Source: Castor canadensis
Lineage: Eukaryota; Chordata; Mammalia; Rodentia; Castoridae
Direction of reading: 5' to 3'
Assembly (NCBI RefSeq): GCF_047511655.1
Contig: NC_133397.1
Location: 125,200,308-125,264,307, forward strand
Length of the DNA stretch: 64,000 nucleotides
Position numbers and translations under genes: made by a program. Position 1 is the stretch's first letter; every line of letters begins with the position of its first letter. Below the pieces are notes generated by a model. The model was not told the DNA's origin and ran no database searches. It saw nothing but the letters and a program-made list of their open reading frames with translations. Shown here in pieces: positions 44,901-56,429 of this stretch.

Positions 44901-46170
44901 TTCCCTAAATTAATATACTACATATACGAGAGACACATAAAATTCCAATCTCAAAGTCTGCTGATTGTTAGCCCCCTGGACTGTTCTTTTCTTCCCTATA
45001 ATGTGGCAAATGATTTATTCAGAAGATAGTCTTGGAAAATGTTTAAATATCCCGGCAAACAACTAATGTGCATCCATCAATGTACAAACCAGATTTTGTT
45101 TCTACCTTCTGTTAAAAGTGATTTTCGTCCTCAAATAAACATTACTAAGAAGCTATAGATTCAGTTGCTAAGCACCCATTACAAATGAAATAGCCACATG
45201 GGATGAAAGTCACATCACCTAGCAAAAATGAAATTTGCATTCTTGGTGCAAATTCATCATGACTGTGCTCTCAGTGCTGCCACCTTAGGGGCCTGAAGTA
45301 ATTTTATTGCAATCATGAAAACATATATTATAGGTTTATTAATTAGGTACATATAGAAATTCCTCTTTCCCTGAGACTTGAATTTAACTACACCAATAGC
45401 ATTTTTGCCTGCTAACTGAATTTGCTGTATTCTGGTAATCTTAAAATTCATTTAATTTTTCCATTTGTTTTGTGTTTTTGTTTTTGTTTTTAACATGAAA
45501 TCATCCAAGTCACAGAGTAAACTGAACTACAGACTCAGCTATTAGTTAAGGAAGAATCAGGGATGAGGAGGAAGGAAAACTGGGGTTCACTAAATGCCTT
45601 TTATTTATGTATTCATTCAATATTCTTTCTCCTATCAAGTTCAGAAAACTGCCACTGGGTGTTGGATGCTAAGCAAATTTCATAGACATTAACTCAGTAC
45701 AACTCATTCATAAAACATTGCTTTCTCTACTTGTATTTATTCAATTAAACATGTCTGGAAATGCAGGTCTTTGCTCTACCATGAACAAAATAATCTCATA
45801 GAACTCTTTCCTTTTGTGGACTTTCGTTATCCAGATGAATTTGAGTGGCTACAATTACTTCCATGTGCTGTGATTACTTCTGGTCCTAAGATCATTCTTC
45901 CATTTCTGTAATCATCAGCTTAGTAGCAACATAGCACAATATAGTAACTCTGGGTATGAAAACAAAGATTCATTAACAACCCTCACACTTTCCTTTGAAA
46001 TATCCTATAGGAAATATTAACTCCTATTACCTCCAAACATACAGATTCAAGTTCTCCAAAGATAATATTACTAGCACTTACAGTATAAAATGAAAATACT
46101 TTCTCAGGAAAAATTAAGTTTATCACATATTTGATGAATTATGAAGGTCTCATTGTATATGATTTTATAA
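38960..46170. other. long unique, SINE-free segment; no gene seen
   Basis: About 7.2 kb in which I recognise no B1/ID SINE, in contrast with neighbouring regions. It holds several overlapping open frames (for example 39856-40101 minus, 40426-40653 plus, 41338-41622 plus, 41379-41759 minus) with no recognisable domain. A GC-richer stretch at 40140-40660 could be a conserved noncoding element. The 164-codon minus-strand frame at 43115-43609 starts with GTG and has no ATG until codon 121. No exon can be supported. Confidence 0.4.
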
Positions 46171-46171
46171 T

Positions 46172-46385
46172 TATTTCTTTTTTATAAATTTTTATTAGGC
46201 TGTATTCATTATATGTGGGGATTCATAGTGATATTAGATTTATGTTGTACATTATTTACATTTTCCCATTGCCTCTCCTCTCAATCCCCTCCCCACCCCA
46301 CTTAAAGCAATTGCAAGAGGTTTCTTAGTTCTGTTTCATATAGGTATATGAAGTCCATCTGCCATACTATTTTCAGACCTTAGAG
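46172..46385 (-). mobile_element. L1 3' UTR fragment, antisense
   Basis: A T-rich start is followed by TTATTAGGCTGTATTCATTA, GATTCATAGTGATATTAG, TTGTACATTATTTACATTT and then a C-rich stretch (CAATCCCCTCCCCACCCC). This is the layout of rodent L1 3' untranslated ends in reverse, with the G-rich polypurine tract seen as C-rich. Family placement is by general resemblance. Confidence 0.6.
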
Positions 46386-46389
46386 ATTT

Positions 46390-49300
46390 AAAAAAATTTT
46401 CCAAATTACTCTTATTGTTTTACACTTGACAAAAAGGAAGAATTGAGAAATTTTGTTGTAAATTAAGTCATGTGTTGCAATTATAGAAAATAGTTATATT
46501 AATCAAGTTCTAAATGTTACCCAACTTGTCACCCAGTAGTAAACGATGGAGTGTTCTAGTATATGTGAGTCACCTGATAGTGTTTTTTGTGCATGGCGGA
46601 GAGAGACACATTGGTTAATGGCAGGCACTCCTTATTTCGCTACCACAGGTCAAGTCTTTTTCAACAAAGTTTTGAAATTATAATTTTATCTAATTCTGTG
46701 CAACTTTTAATATTATAAAATTGTAAAGGAATTTGAAAGAACAAACTTGTCATCTTATCTCCTTGAAGGCTGGTTATGCATTTTAAAGATGGTTACATAG
46801 AAATAAATATAAATACACATTGGCATACCCATGTCATTCTGATTCCTCATGAGTTTATGAAATTTTTTTCTAAAGGTTATTCCTCAATCATCACTTTTTA
46901 GTTGTTGGAAAGCATTTCCCATATTACAGACAATTATCGATAATTTTAATTATTTTTAATATCTTTTCTCATGTGGGAACATTATAATTTATTTTTCAAG
47001 TTATGTCTTATTGCTTGCTTTTCTCTTTTTTCAGTATCATAAATGTTACTCTCATAAACACCTTCCAACACAACTTTCCATCAGCATGCCCGTAATTTTA
47101 TTTTCTTTATGATAAATTCACAGGAATAGAATTTGCTATCCCTTATGCTACAAATATTTTAAGACTCTTGAAGCATTTTGCAAAATTGAATTTTTAGAGG
47201 GTTTATCAATTAGTTTACACTGTCTCTGTTTTAAAGTGTTGCTCCCACTGTACTTACATCAATTGTGGATTCTAGTCTCAGTAAAGTCTTGCTAAGTACA
47301 TGGCAAGTTGTACCAGGTGTTGCTTAACTGTGTAACACCCATCACCTAAGTAGGAGGCCATACTGTGTGTTAAAGACACAGGCTTAGAGCAGATGGTGGG
47401 GTCCTGCAGGTGACCTGGCCTGGCTAGAATTTCTCACTAATAAATGTATAATTAGACTTCCAGGTGGTGTGCAGGGACAGACAGCTCTGGGAATTTTACA
47501 CAGCATAAGCTTTGGACTTGACTTGCAAAACAAATGAGCCCTCTTGGAGTAGAAAGAAAAGAACTCCCCAGGTCACAGAACAGAGCTTGTTTTTTTTTCA
47601 TGCCTTTACAATATGGACTTCATATGAAAACACACTCATAAATTTAAAGATGAAGAAGTTTTCTTACCAGGGCATAAAAAATATATCCATACTGAAGAAA
47701 AACTTTTAAATGTAACAGTGATAGTTACCTTTGCAAATGATATCCAATCAAAATAGCAGCTTTCTGAATGACTGATGAGTGATTTGGAGAGTGGCTGTGA
47801 TTGTGACTGTGATTATTTTAAGTAAACTCATCTGGACTTCACTTCATTTTGTCTAGCTTTATGTGCAGAAACCAGTTAGAACGTCTAACAATATCACTAA
47901 CAATGAGACCAGGAAGTTATTTTGATCATATTGCTTTGTAGTGAACAATAATTCATTTACTAATCCATACATTGGGGGACTGGTATCACTGACTTAAATG
48001 AGTGAATGGAGCTATATTCCTGAAAGTAAATTTTGTGACTTTTAAGTGATCTTACCTTAATGAAAGATCATTCAGACTAAATCCGTATCATCCCAAAATA
48101 AGTTAATTCAAATTGATTATCAAGGTATAGAGAAAACTTTGGACTTCCCAAATTCATAGGAAAGGTAGTATTGTAATTAACTGGTAGCTGATATTTAAAT
48201 TACTGCTTAGTAAGAGACTGTTAAGAAGAATCATAACTCATAATTTAATTCATATCAACTCAAAATTGCTTAGTAGGAAATAGTTGGAAGTGTTTTGGAA
48301 AGGAATTTAACTATTATATAAATTTATTCATGAGTGAAATTTTCTTCATATGCCTGTTATCGGAAATCTTTTCTTTAAGCAGATGTTCTGTGGTCACACA
48401 ATAACAGACAGTCTTTCTCCTAAATCTACTTGTACTGAGAATTTATGTCATTATCAGTTCAGAAAAAGTCTGTGAGAAGAATAATGATTTCCTGATAATA
48501 AATGAAGTATCTCTAATTCACATTACCTGGTTCCCCAGATGTTACAGAATGATAATGCTATAGAATGCTACTATATATTTCTTTGTGCTTGTTTCTAAAC
48601 ATTTTTATTACATTTATATCAATTCAATGATTCAAATAAGACTCTCATAAATAATGAATAGATTAGGTAAATTTAATGTAATCATTGTCAACTGAAATGT
48701 TATAAATATGTTAGAGACAGTGAGTGAATAGTTTCATATTCTCTGCATTTTATAATGACTAAAAATGGATGTGTGTCTTAGAAGAATGGGGAAAAGCCAT
48801 TTTTATCCACTTGAAACAAAACAGAAGACAGAATCATGTGATTCTGAAACCTCAAATGTACTTCATTAAGTTCCTCAGAACAGATCTGGTGTTGAACAGA
48901 AACCTAGAAGTCATTTCAAGTAAAGAATTGCCATTAAGAATTCTGAGACCAATGGTTACAGACTGGGTATTTTTCTGTAATTGTGGTCCAATTTCACACT
49001 GGCGTTAAGGTCACAGAAGCTCAGAGGGTATCCCGATACATGATCTCAATCTCCAGCAGACGAGGCCTCATCCTTACGTGTTGCAATGGACTAACTTCAA
49101 AACTGACAGGATTATTAGGAAAGTACAGGCAGGGCAATGTGTCTGGAAATATACAAAATACAAAATGTACAAATCTACACAGGAATCAACACACAGGGTC
49201 ACGATTACTGATGTCAAAGCAATAACACAACTTCTAGACTTTGCTTTTGTTTCTAAAAGCTTTTGAAAGAAATGCAATTGACTAACACTATCATTGAGAG

Positions 49301-49510
49301 GTAGATTGACAATCCTTTTCTTTCTGGAAAATAATACGGAGGGTTTAAAAAAAATTTCCATGATTGGAAGATATTTCAAAAATTTAAGGGCAATAGAACA
49401 AGTAACAAGTAGAATAGTTTTCATTTTATGGTTTTGCCCACACTGCTTGATGGTGGTTGTAAACTGACTATCCTTTAAATGCTCTATGCTCTTGGGGCCC
49501 TATCTCTTCC
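46390..49510. other. AT-rich unique sequence, no gene seen
   Basis: Mostly non-repetitive. 47220-47500 is somewhat GC-richer. Open frames at 48769-49424 overlap on both strands without known domains. Confidence 0.4.
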
Positions 49511-49640
49511 AGTCCACAAAAAGAAAAAAATGATTTTAATTTGCATTTCCTTTATTGCTAGAGATGGTGAGCATTTTTTCATGTGTTTTTTGGCCATTTG
49601 AATTTCTTCTTTTGAGAAAGTTCTGTTTAGTTCATCATTA

Positions 49641-50102
49641 GCAACACCACCAACAACAGGTGTTGGCGAGGATGCGGGGAAAAAGGAACCCTCTTACACT
49701 GTTGGTGGTAATGTAAACTAGTACAACCACTCTGGAAAAAAAATTTGGAGGCTACTCAAAAAGCTAAACATTGATCTACCATATGATCCAGCAATCCCAC
49801 TCTTGGAGATATACCCAAAAGACTGTGATACAGGTTACTCCAGAGGCACCTGCACACCCATGTTTATTGCAGCACTATTCACAATAGCCAAGTTATGGAA
49901 ACAGCCAAGATGCCCCACCACTGACAAATGGATTAAGAAAATGTGGTGTCTATACACAATGGAATTTTATGCAGCCATGAAGAAGAACGAAATGTTATCA
50001 TTCGCTGGTAAATGGATGGAATTGGAGAATATCATTCGGAGTGAGGTTAGCCTGGCCCAAAAGACCAAAAGTCATATGTTCTCCCCCATATGTGGACATT
50101 AG
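49641..50102 (+). pseudogene. L1 ORF2 C-terminal fragment
   Basis: It encodes the C-terminal part of the L1 ORF2 protein (after the reverse transcriptase, cysteine-rich end region), ending in the family-typical PICGH-like tail before TGA/TAG. The frame is clean from 49803 to 50102. Upstream, the reading frame shifts around the A8 run at about 49737-49745 compared with the family order, so even this fragment is broken. It lacks the endonuclease and reverse transcriptase domains. Confidence 0.85.
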
Positions 50103-50477
50103 ATCAAGGGCAAACACAACAAGGGGATTGGACTTTGAGCACATGATAAAAGCGAGAGCACACAAGGGAGGGGTGAAGATAGATAAGACACCTAAAAAAT
50201 TAGCTAGTATTTGTTGCCCTTAATGCAGAGAAACTAAAGCAGATACCTTAAAAGCAACTGAGGCCAATAGGAAAAGGGGACAGGAACTAGAGAAAAGGTT
50301 AGATCAAAAAGAATTAACCTAGAAAGTAACACACATGCACAGGAAATTAATGTGAGTCAACTCCCTGTATAGCTATCCTTATCTCAACCAGCAAAAACAC
50401 TTGTTCCTTCCTATTATTGCTTATACTCTCTCTTCAACAAAATTAGAGATAAGGGCAAAATAGTTTCTGCTGGGTAT

Positions 50478-50547
50478 TGAGGGGGTGGGGGGGAGAGAGA
50501 GGGGGCGGAGTGGGTGGTAAGGGAGGGGGTGGGGGCAGGGGGGAGAA
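50478..50547 (+). repeat. G-rich polypurine tract in the L1 3' UTR
   Basis: Many G3-G7 runs separated by one to five bases. Polypurine, quadruplex-prone tracts are a known trait of mammalian L1 3' UTRs. This one has clear four-run quadruplex potential on the L1 sense strand. Confidence 0.88.
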
Positions 50548-50619
50548 ATGACCCAAGCCTTGTATGCACATATGAATAATAAAACAATAAAAAATAAATT
50601 AAAAAAAAGAAAAAAATGA

Positions 50620-52000
50620 AGTTACATTGTAGTGGAAGAGAGTAAAGCTACATTTAATAGTTCCCAGACAGAAAGAACTGTTAAATTTTGAACCCATGAA
50701 AGGAAACTGATAAACCTGTGTCTCTCTGTTTTGACCATCTTTGACTTTTTCTCTCTCAATCTCTCTCTGTCTCATCCCTCATTTGCCTTTCTAAACCCTC
50801 TGAAACATTTCTTTCTGAAGTTCAACTGGATAGCATGGTACATACTATCTTAGAGACTGTCATTAATATACCCTTGTGTAGGTAAAATCACTTGGGAATT
50901 CAATTTACTGCTTTGAGCCCTCAATATTTTTATTAGAGAAACCCAAGCCAGTATGAAGAAGGTCACATTTGTTACTTGCCTTAATTTATGTCCTAAAGTT
51001 CAAATTCCTGTCTCTCATCATCATCAAATCTCTGTTGAAAACAGTCTACTTCAACAGAAAGCTAAGGCACAAAATATGGAATTAGCTATCTCCTATTAAA
51101 ATTTAGACACAAGGAAACAAAACTTCACAGAAAAACCTGTATTATTTTCATCTTATCATTTCTTTTAAATCAAACACAGAGCTCCGTGCTGTGTGCCTGT
51201 GTACCCAATGGGTGCACACAGGTGGACCTCGATGGTGATGCCATAGCAGTCAGGGTTTGGGGTCAGACCTGGGGCCTAGGGCTTTCCTAGGTTTCAGCCT
51301 CTGATGGAACAACCTTGCATTTTGCTCCAATGTGCTATACAGAAATTATTTTCTGTGCCATCTTGTGTAAAAACTTGAGAAATTCTGATGTACAATACAC
51401 ATTGCAGATTGTAGTGCTTGTGGTAGAATTGGGAGCTATCCAAATCATAATGATAAATGCATCAGTGGGGCTACTTTCTTTTTAATCCACCAGTTTAAAG
51501 AACATGTTTGTGTTAGATGGAATTATCTTGCAAAGATCCGGGGAAATAGAACAGAAACAATGTTGAATGCTTTAAGTCTCTTACATTTACAGCATGGTGG
51601 TTAGAAAAATCTCCCTTAATGTGATAAATAGGAAGGAAAAGATATTTATTTTGATATATTGGTTTCTGTTTTCAAAGGTCAATGTCTACCCCATGGACAT
51701 TCTAACCAGTGCTATATGCACATTTTTCTTCATGGTTTGTTTTTTGGTTTTGGGGTTTTTTTTTTTGCAACTATAGGGACAAGTAAAATTTTGGACCAGA
51801 AAAAATAAGGAAGTTTATTGAATTTGCTATGTCTGGAAATGTCTGGAAGAGTTCATGTTTCTTATTTCACATTTAGTGACAAATGTATTTCAAACAAAAG
51901 ATACCAACAAGGTCCTAACTCATTTTATTATGTTGATTTTAGTTTTTGTATGTGTGCTTTTTATTTACAAATGGAACTTACTTCAGTATGATATTTTGCT
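50620..52000. other. unique sequence, no gene seen
   Basis: 51180-51360 is GC-richer (GTGTGCCTGTGTACCC, GGTCAGACCTGGGGCCTAGG) without recognisable repeat or splice pair. A CT-rich run at 50747-50776 is present. Confidence 0.4.
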
Positions 52001-52009
52001 GTCCTTGGT

Positions 52010-52115
52010 TTGTTTGTTTATTTTGAGACCAGGTCTCACTATGGAGCCCTTTAATTCTCTGCCTCAGCCTCTTGAGTTCTGGAATTACAGGCACCTGTCA
52101 CCATTCCTGGATTGT
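52010..52115 (-). mobile_element. B1-like SINE, antisense
   Basis: TTTATTTTGAGACCAGGTCT, CACTATGGAGCCC, CTGCCTCAGCCTCTTGAG and AATTACAGGCACCTGTCACC are the reverse of a B1 monomer with an internal deletion. Confidence 0.83.
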
Positions 52116-52239
52116 TTTAATTTAGCAGACTTTATCTTTAAAATAATTTTCTTGGAAGAAAAGTAGTAATTTCATGTTGAGTGTACACTAGAATCTGTTC
52201 TTTAAAATGGGAATTATACTACATGGAAATGAAACACCA

Positions 52240-52555
52240 GAGGGCCAAGCACAGTGATTTAGGCCTTACCTCAAAAGGTAGAGATCAGGAAATTTGGTGT
52301 TTAAGGCCAGCTGGGCAAAAAGTTAGTGAGACCCCATCTGAACAAAAAAGTTGGGCATGGTGGTATGCACCTGTGATGCCAGCTATTCAGGAGATATAAA
52401 TAAGAAAGTTGAGGTCCATACTGGCTGAGATCACAAGAAATGTGAGGTCCTATTTGAAAAATAAAGCAAAAAGATATGGCTCAAGTGGTAGAACACCTGC
52501 CTAGCAAATGAAGGACCTGAGTTCAAACCCAGTACCTTAAAAAAGAAAAAGAAAA
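52240..52555 (+). mobile_element. composite B1-B1-ID SINE, sense
   Basis: GGCCAAGCACAGTGATTTAG begins the first B1 part. GTTGGGCATGGTGGTATGCA and CCTGTGATGCCAGCTATTC mark the second. GATATGGCTCAAGTGGTAGA and GAGTTCAAACCCAGTACC mark the ID unit, followed by an AAAAAAGAAAAAG tail. TACATGGAAATGAAACACC before and AAGAAATACCAAGAAATG after give at best a weak target duplication. Confidence 0.86.
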
Positions 52556-52814
52556 GAAATACCAAGAAATGTAAGCCTTAATAATGACACAGGTCTTTCA
52601 AAAAGTAGTAGCAGAAAACACTGGAGTCGGGGGAACTGGAGACATAGAGACATCCTTGTCTCAAGTCATTAGTTCATAGCAACTTTACGTGTTGTCAAAC
52701 GTTGACAATTTGGGCTCAAGTCTGGAGAAACACTTCCATGTTGTCATAAGTACATTTTTACAAGTCCTTGCTGTTACTTCAAATCTGTCTCATGTCTTGT
52801 AAGATGCAGATAAA

Positions 52815-53022
52815 GTCAGGTGCCAGTGACTCACGCCTGTAATCCTGGCTACTTGGGGGGATCGTGGTTCAAGAATCAGCCTGGGCAAAATAGTTCAAGA
52901 GACCCTATCTGCAAAATAACCAGAGCAAAATGGACTGGAGATGTGGCTCAAGTGTTAGAGTGCCTGCTTCCCAAGTACAAAGCCCTGAGTTCAAACTCCA
53001 GTCCCTCCCCCCAAAAAAGATT
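52815..53022 (+). mobile_element. composite B1-ID SINE, sense
   Basis: GTCAGGTGCCAGTGACTCAC, GCCTGTAATCCTGGCTACTT, GGGCAAAATAGTTCAAGAGA, then the linker AATAACCAGAGCAAAATGG and the ID unit (GGAGATGTGGCTCAAGTG, GCCCTGAGTTCAAACTCCAG). The first B1 part passes almost directly to the linker, so this copy has one B1 part, unlike its neighbours. Confidence 0.9.
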
Positions 53023-53054
53023 CAGATAAATTACACAATAATTGTAATACACAG

Positions 53055-53215
53055 ATAATGTGTTGGGAACTAAAACACTACCTTATATCGTTGAAGTTCA
53101 CAACTTTTGGGTTAGGAACTAATATCCCATTTTATAGTTGATAAAATTGAGTCTCAGGTATATTAGGTAATTTGTCCATGATTGACCACTGTTTGGTAGA
53201 TCCAAAGTCAGTTCA
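53055..53215 (-). mobile_element. MIR SINE, antisense
   Basis: AACTAATATCCCATTTTATA, GTTGATAAAATTGAGTCTCA, GGTAATTTGTCCATGATTG and GATCCAAAGTCAG follow the reverse-complement MIR core (CCCATTTTACAGATGAGG..., ...AAGTCACTTGCCCAAGGTC). Confidence 0.75.
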
Positions 53216-53684
53216 CTTGATTTCCAAAGACTACAAAATTTTCCCTTTGTCTATCCTGTGTCTGTAGGTTGAAATGTGTACAGGATTATCAACGTGAGCA
53301 GAAAAATATCCATTGAAAAAGATAAAGATAAGAAATATGTTTCCACTTAAAATGATGGCACATTTTAGGACTCGGAGCTAGGTCTAGAATGAACTCCTCA
53401 GTCAGGGACGTGATGTGTCCCATAAAGTGAGAAGTTGTGCCCAATAATCTGAAACTACTCGCTGTATCTTCAGAGGGCATGGGGACACTTTTTTGGAGTT
53501 TTCAGTCTGACTTTAAAATCTGGACACTTCTTTTTAAGCAAGGTTAAGTGGTGTCATTCTCAGTTTGCATCAGAACCAAAGGGAGTATGAGAGCGACTTA
53601 AACACTGGATAGTGCTAGAGTAGAGACAAGAATGGTGAGTGGAGACTGATCAGTTGAATGAAGTCAGGGATTATGTGTGTTATG

Positions 53685-53768
53685 TTATTACTATTTTCTC
53701 AATACCTAGAATTGTGCCTGCTACCTACTAGATATTCAATAAATAGTTATTAAATAAATAAATGAGCT
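53685..53768 (+). mobile_element. L2 LINE 3' end, sense
   Basis: AATACCTAGAATTGTGCCTG, CTACCTACTAGATATTCAAT, AAATAGTTATTAAATAAATA matches the L2 terminal pattern 'AGCACAGTGCCTGGCACATAGTAGG ... TCAATAAATATTTGTTGAATGAATGA'. Confidence 0.75.
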
Positions 53769-53769
53769 T

Positions 53770-54310
53770 AAGGTTTAGGGCAGTATTGCCTTTAGTATTG
53801 TTGAAAATCAATCAGAACTCTCTAGATTTGGTGACACTTGGATACAGTCAAGTGTCCCCAAACTCTTCCTATTTTCACTTAGGCAAACCTCAAGTCACTC
53901 AACCTGCTTTTACACATCTATGAACTGTGACCCCCACAAGAACTGCAGCACCCCAGACTTCCTGAAAGTGGACTCACAGGCACATATCCAACTTCCCACA
54001 CTGAGTAGCCAGCCATCCAACCTCCACGAACCAGCGACTGTTCTCTGAGGCCTTTCCCAAGCCTGCCTGAATGGGAGACAGTTAGAGCAATTATTTTAGA
54101 AAATGAAAACTTTTAAGCCTCTTTTTTTGAAATTCTGACTCTAAAAATCTTCTCTTTTTGCAAAAGAACACATTTCACATAATTTTATGAGCAGGTATGT
54201 GTGAGAAATGCTTTTCAGACAGCTCCATTAGAAACTTCTGTGAGCCAACTCTCCTGCCCACACTTGGATACAAATGGACCGTGGTGGTCATCTTGGTTTA
54301 TCTTTTTTTT
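53770..54310. other. unique sequence, no gene seen
   Basis: 53880-54070 is GC-richer than its flanks, but I see no splice-bounded block or ORF of note. Confidence 0.35.
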
Positions 54311-54314
54311 TATA

Positions 54315-54405
54315 CCGGCAGCATTTATTCAATAGTACTTAGTCACCACTTCTTGTGAGGCACCTGGGGCACAGAAATGAAAAGTCAGAATGTGTTACAC
54401 ACTTC
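54315..54405 (-). mobile_element. possible L2 remnant, antisense
   Basis: GCATTTATTCAATAGTACTT, then GTGAGGCACCTGGGGCAC and AGAAATGAAAAGTCAGAA weakly follow the reverse L2 end. Confidence 0.4.
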
Positions 54406-54409
54406 CAGA

Positions 54410-55910
54410 ACCAGGTCCAGGTAAAATAACATTGGAATGTCGATTTGTGGTAGGCTGAGAGCAGACACTGAGGGATTCTGAGCAAGATTCAGCCCAATCA
54501 GGCTTGCAGGTTGAGAAGGTCACTTTGGGAGAGATGTCAGGCATGGTGGAGTGGTCACTCGTGACTTGTGCCAAATAATTAGTAAGAATACTATTTTTTT
54601 GTAGTTCAACCAAGAAAGAATGAGAACATGCACCCAGAGCAAGGCAATGGAGATAAAGAGGAGGAAAGCACCAAAATAGTTCCATCTAGTTTTAGTAAAT
54701 AGAGTATTAGATCAAGGAATCAGAGTGACGACATATTGATGAAAAATAAGTAGATCTCAGTATCAAATATTCAAAGGTTATCCCATTCACACTGATCAGG
54801 AGCTTACACAAGTTTAGCCCTGTTGAAGATACAAATGTCCTCACTAAAACACGCTCCCTGCTCTCAGGAACCACTTTTGGCAAGAGAATCAGAATTACGT
54901 AGAGATTGTTTATAATAAGATAATATTTAAAAGAGGGTCTATAACGTTGGTGGTAAAAATTACCACTACGCTGACAAAAAGAGGGCATTTAATGTTGAGA
55001 GAATGTTTATGTGGGAAAATGATGAAGAAAAATCCAATCAGAAATGGCAGTCATTCCTTGCTTAGTCGTCTGTAAATTATGGGATGTTTTTCCCCATTGA
55101 TTTACGGTCCATTATCTTTGCAAAGGAGCAATGGGTGGAAGGAAGATATCATTGGTCATAACAGACAGAGAGAGACATGCAACTCCAACCACAAAATTAA
55201 ACTCATAGAAAGCACGGAAGACTTTCCAAAACATTAGTGTCAAAAATCACTGCGCTGAGAACCACATTTCTATTTAAATTTCTTTTCTGTATCACCGTAT
55301 TGAGGCTTCCTACCTGAGGCAGAAAACTTCGGGAAACACTTACCCAAAATGCCAGAACTAGTTTTTACTTTGCCTTAGCAAGAATCTTTGAAAGTGGGAA
55401 CACATTGGCCAGATATCGCTGTCCAATTTTCCTCAACGGAACAAGGTGAATACAGAGCTGTGAATCAGATTGTCAGTACTAGACTTGTGCTACTGAGCTT
55501 CCAAGAACATATTCCTGATTTTGCAGTTACTACTCCATTCAGGTATTGAATTCCAGTCTTCAAATTAACTCTTACAAATGTTAATCCATGAGGCCCTTTG
55601 TTCTGTCATTCGTCATATCTTCCTACATCTTATTCTTCACCCTGCCTCTAGATTGTATGTATATAAATGTGTACATACATATGGAACACATATGTGGAGT
55701 TAAAGCAATTTAGAAATTAGCCAGCACAAAACTTCAAGCAAATTTGCCTGTTGACAATCAGAAAGTACTCCAAATGAAAACAGAAACAGCACGCATTGTC
55801 TGCCAGACTGGATTGCTCACTAGCTACACGAGGTCTCAGTGACTGTCCATGTGTCTGTTCAACATCTGACCACACTGAATTGAGTCAATTGTTTCCATAC
55901 CCACACCCTC
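54410..55910. other. unique sequence, no gene seen
   Basis: Two minus-strand open frames (54395-54685 and 54707-54988, 96 and 93 codons) have no recognisable domain. Otherwise intron-like. Confidence 0.35.
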
Positions 55911-55919
55911 ATCGTTCTT

Positions 55920-56035
55920 GCTAGAGTGTGCATCTGGAAAGGAACTCTGTGCCTTATTCACTCTTGTATCTAAAGAAACCTTGGCACCAAGTAAGTTCTC
56001 AATAACTGTATGATGGATGCTGATTATCTAAATGA
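55920..56035 (+). mobile_element. L2 LINE 3' end, sense
   Basis: GGAACTCTGTGCCTTATTCA, CTCTTGTATC, GCACCAAGTAAGTTCTCAAT, AACTGTATGATGGATG fit the L2 3' end order, diverged. Confidence 0.65.
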
Positions 56036-56107
56036 ATTCAGGAAGTCTTCTCTGTTTTACTGTTTTGTGCTGGACTTATGGTTTTGAATTAATATTTGTT
56101 ATTTAAA

Positions 56108-56422
56108 AAAAACCTTTTTGGTGGTGTGGGATTTGAACTCAGGATCTTGCACTTGATAGGCAGGTGCTCGACCACTTGAGCCATGCTCGCAGTCCTTTCT
56201 TTTTGCTCTAGTTATTTTTCAGGTAGTGTCCCATGTTTTTACTTGGATTCTGCCTCAGACTACAATCCTTCTACTAACAGCCTCCTGCATAGGTGGGATC
56301 ACAGGTGCATGCCACCCTGGCTCATTGATTGACACAGGGTCTTGCTAATTTTTTGCCTGGACTAGCCTTAAACTGCAGTTCTCCAAATCTAGGATTACAG
56401 GCATGAGTCACTGTACCCAGCT
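56108..56422 (-). mobile_element. full-length composite B1-B1-ID SINE, antisense
   Basis: The ID unit in reverse (GGGATTTGAACTCAGGATCT, GACCACTTGAGCCATGCTC), the linker TTTCTTTTTGCTCTAGTTAT, first reverse B1 part (CTACAATCCTTCTACTAACA, GGGATCACAGGTGCATGCCA) and second (TTGCCTGGACTAGCCTTAAA, AGGATTACAGGCATGAGTCA). GTTATTTAA before and GTTACTTAA after resemble a target duplication. Confidence 0.9.
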
Positions 56423-56429
56423 GTTACTT

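Larger units (their letters stand above)
49518..50619 (+). mobile_element. young 5'-truncated L1 with 5' inversion (twin priming) and target duplication
   Basis: A 16-bp direct repeat (A5 G A7 TGA) sits at 49518-49533 and again at about 50604-50619, bounding the insertion. 49534 to about 49640 matches L1 ORF2-end sequence in reverse (TTTGCATTTCCTTTATTGCT, GAGCATTTTTTCATGTG, TTCTTCTTTTGAGAAAG). From about 49641 the L1 runs in sense: the end of ORF2 (with motifs IYPKD, TCTPMFIAALFTIAK, YTMEFYAAMKKNE), a stop at 50100-50102, then a 3' UTR with a G-rich tract and a GTATGCACATATGAATAATA-type end with A-rich tail. Inverted 5' segments next to a sense body are the mark of twin priming. No other part of ORF2 or ORF1 is present, so it cannot move by itself. 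Confidence 0.9.
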
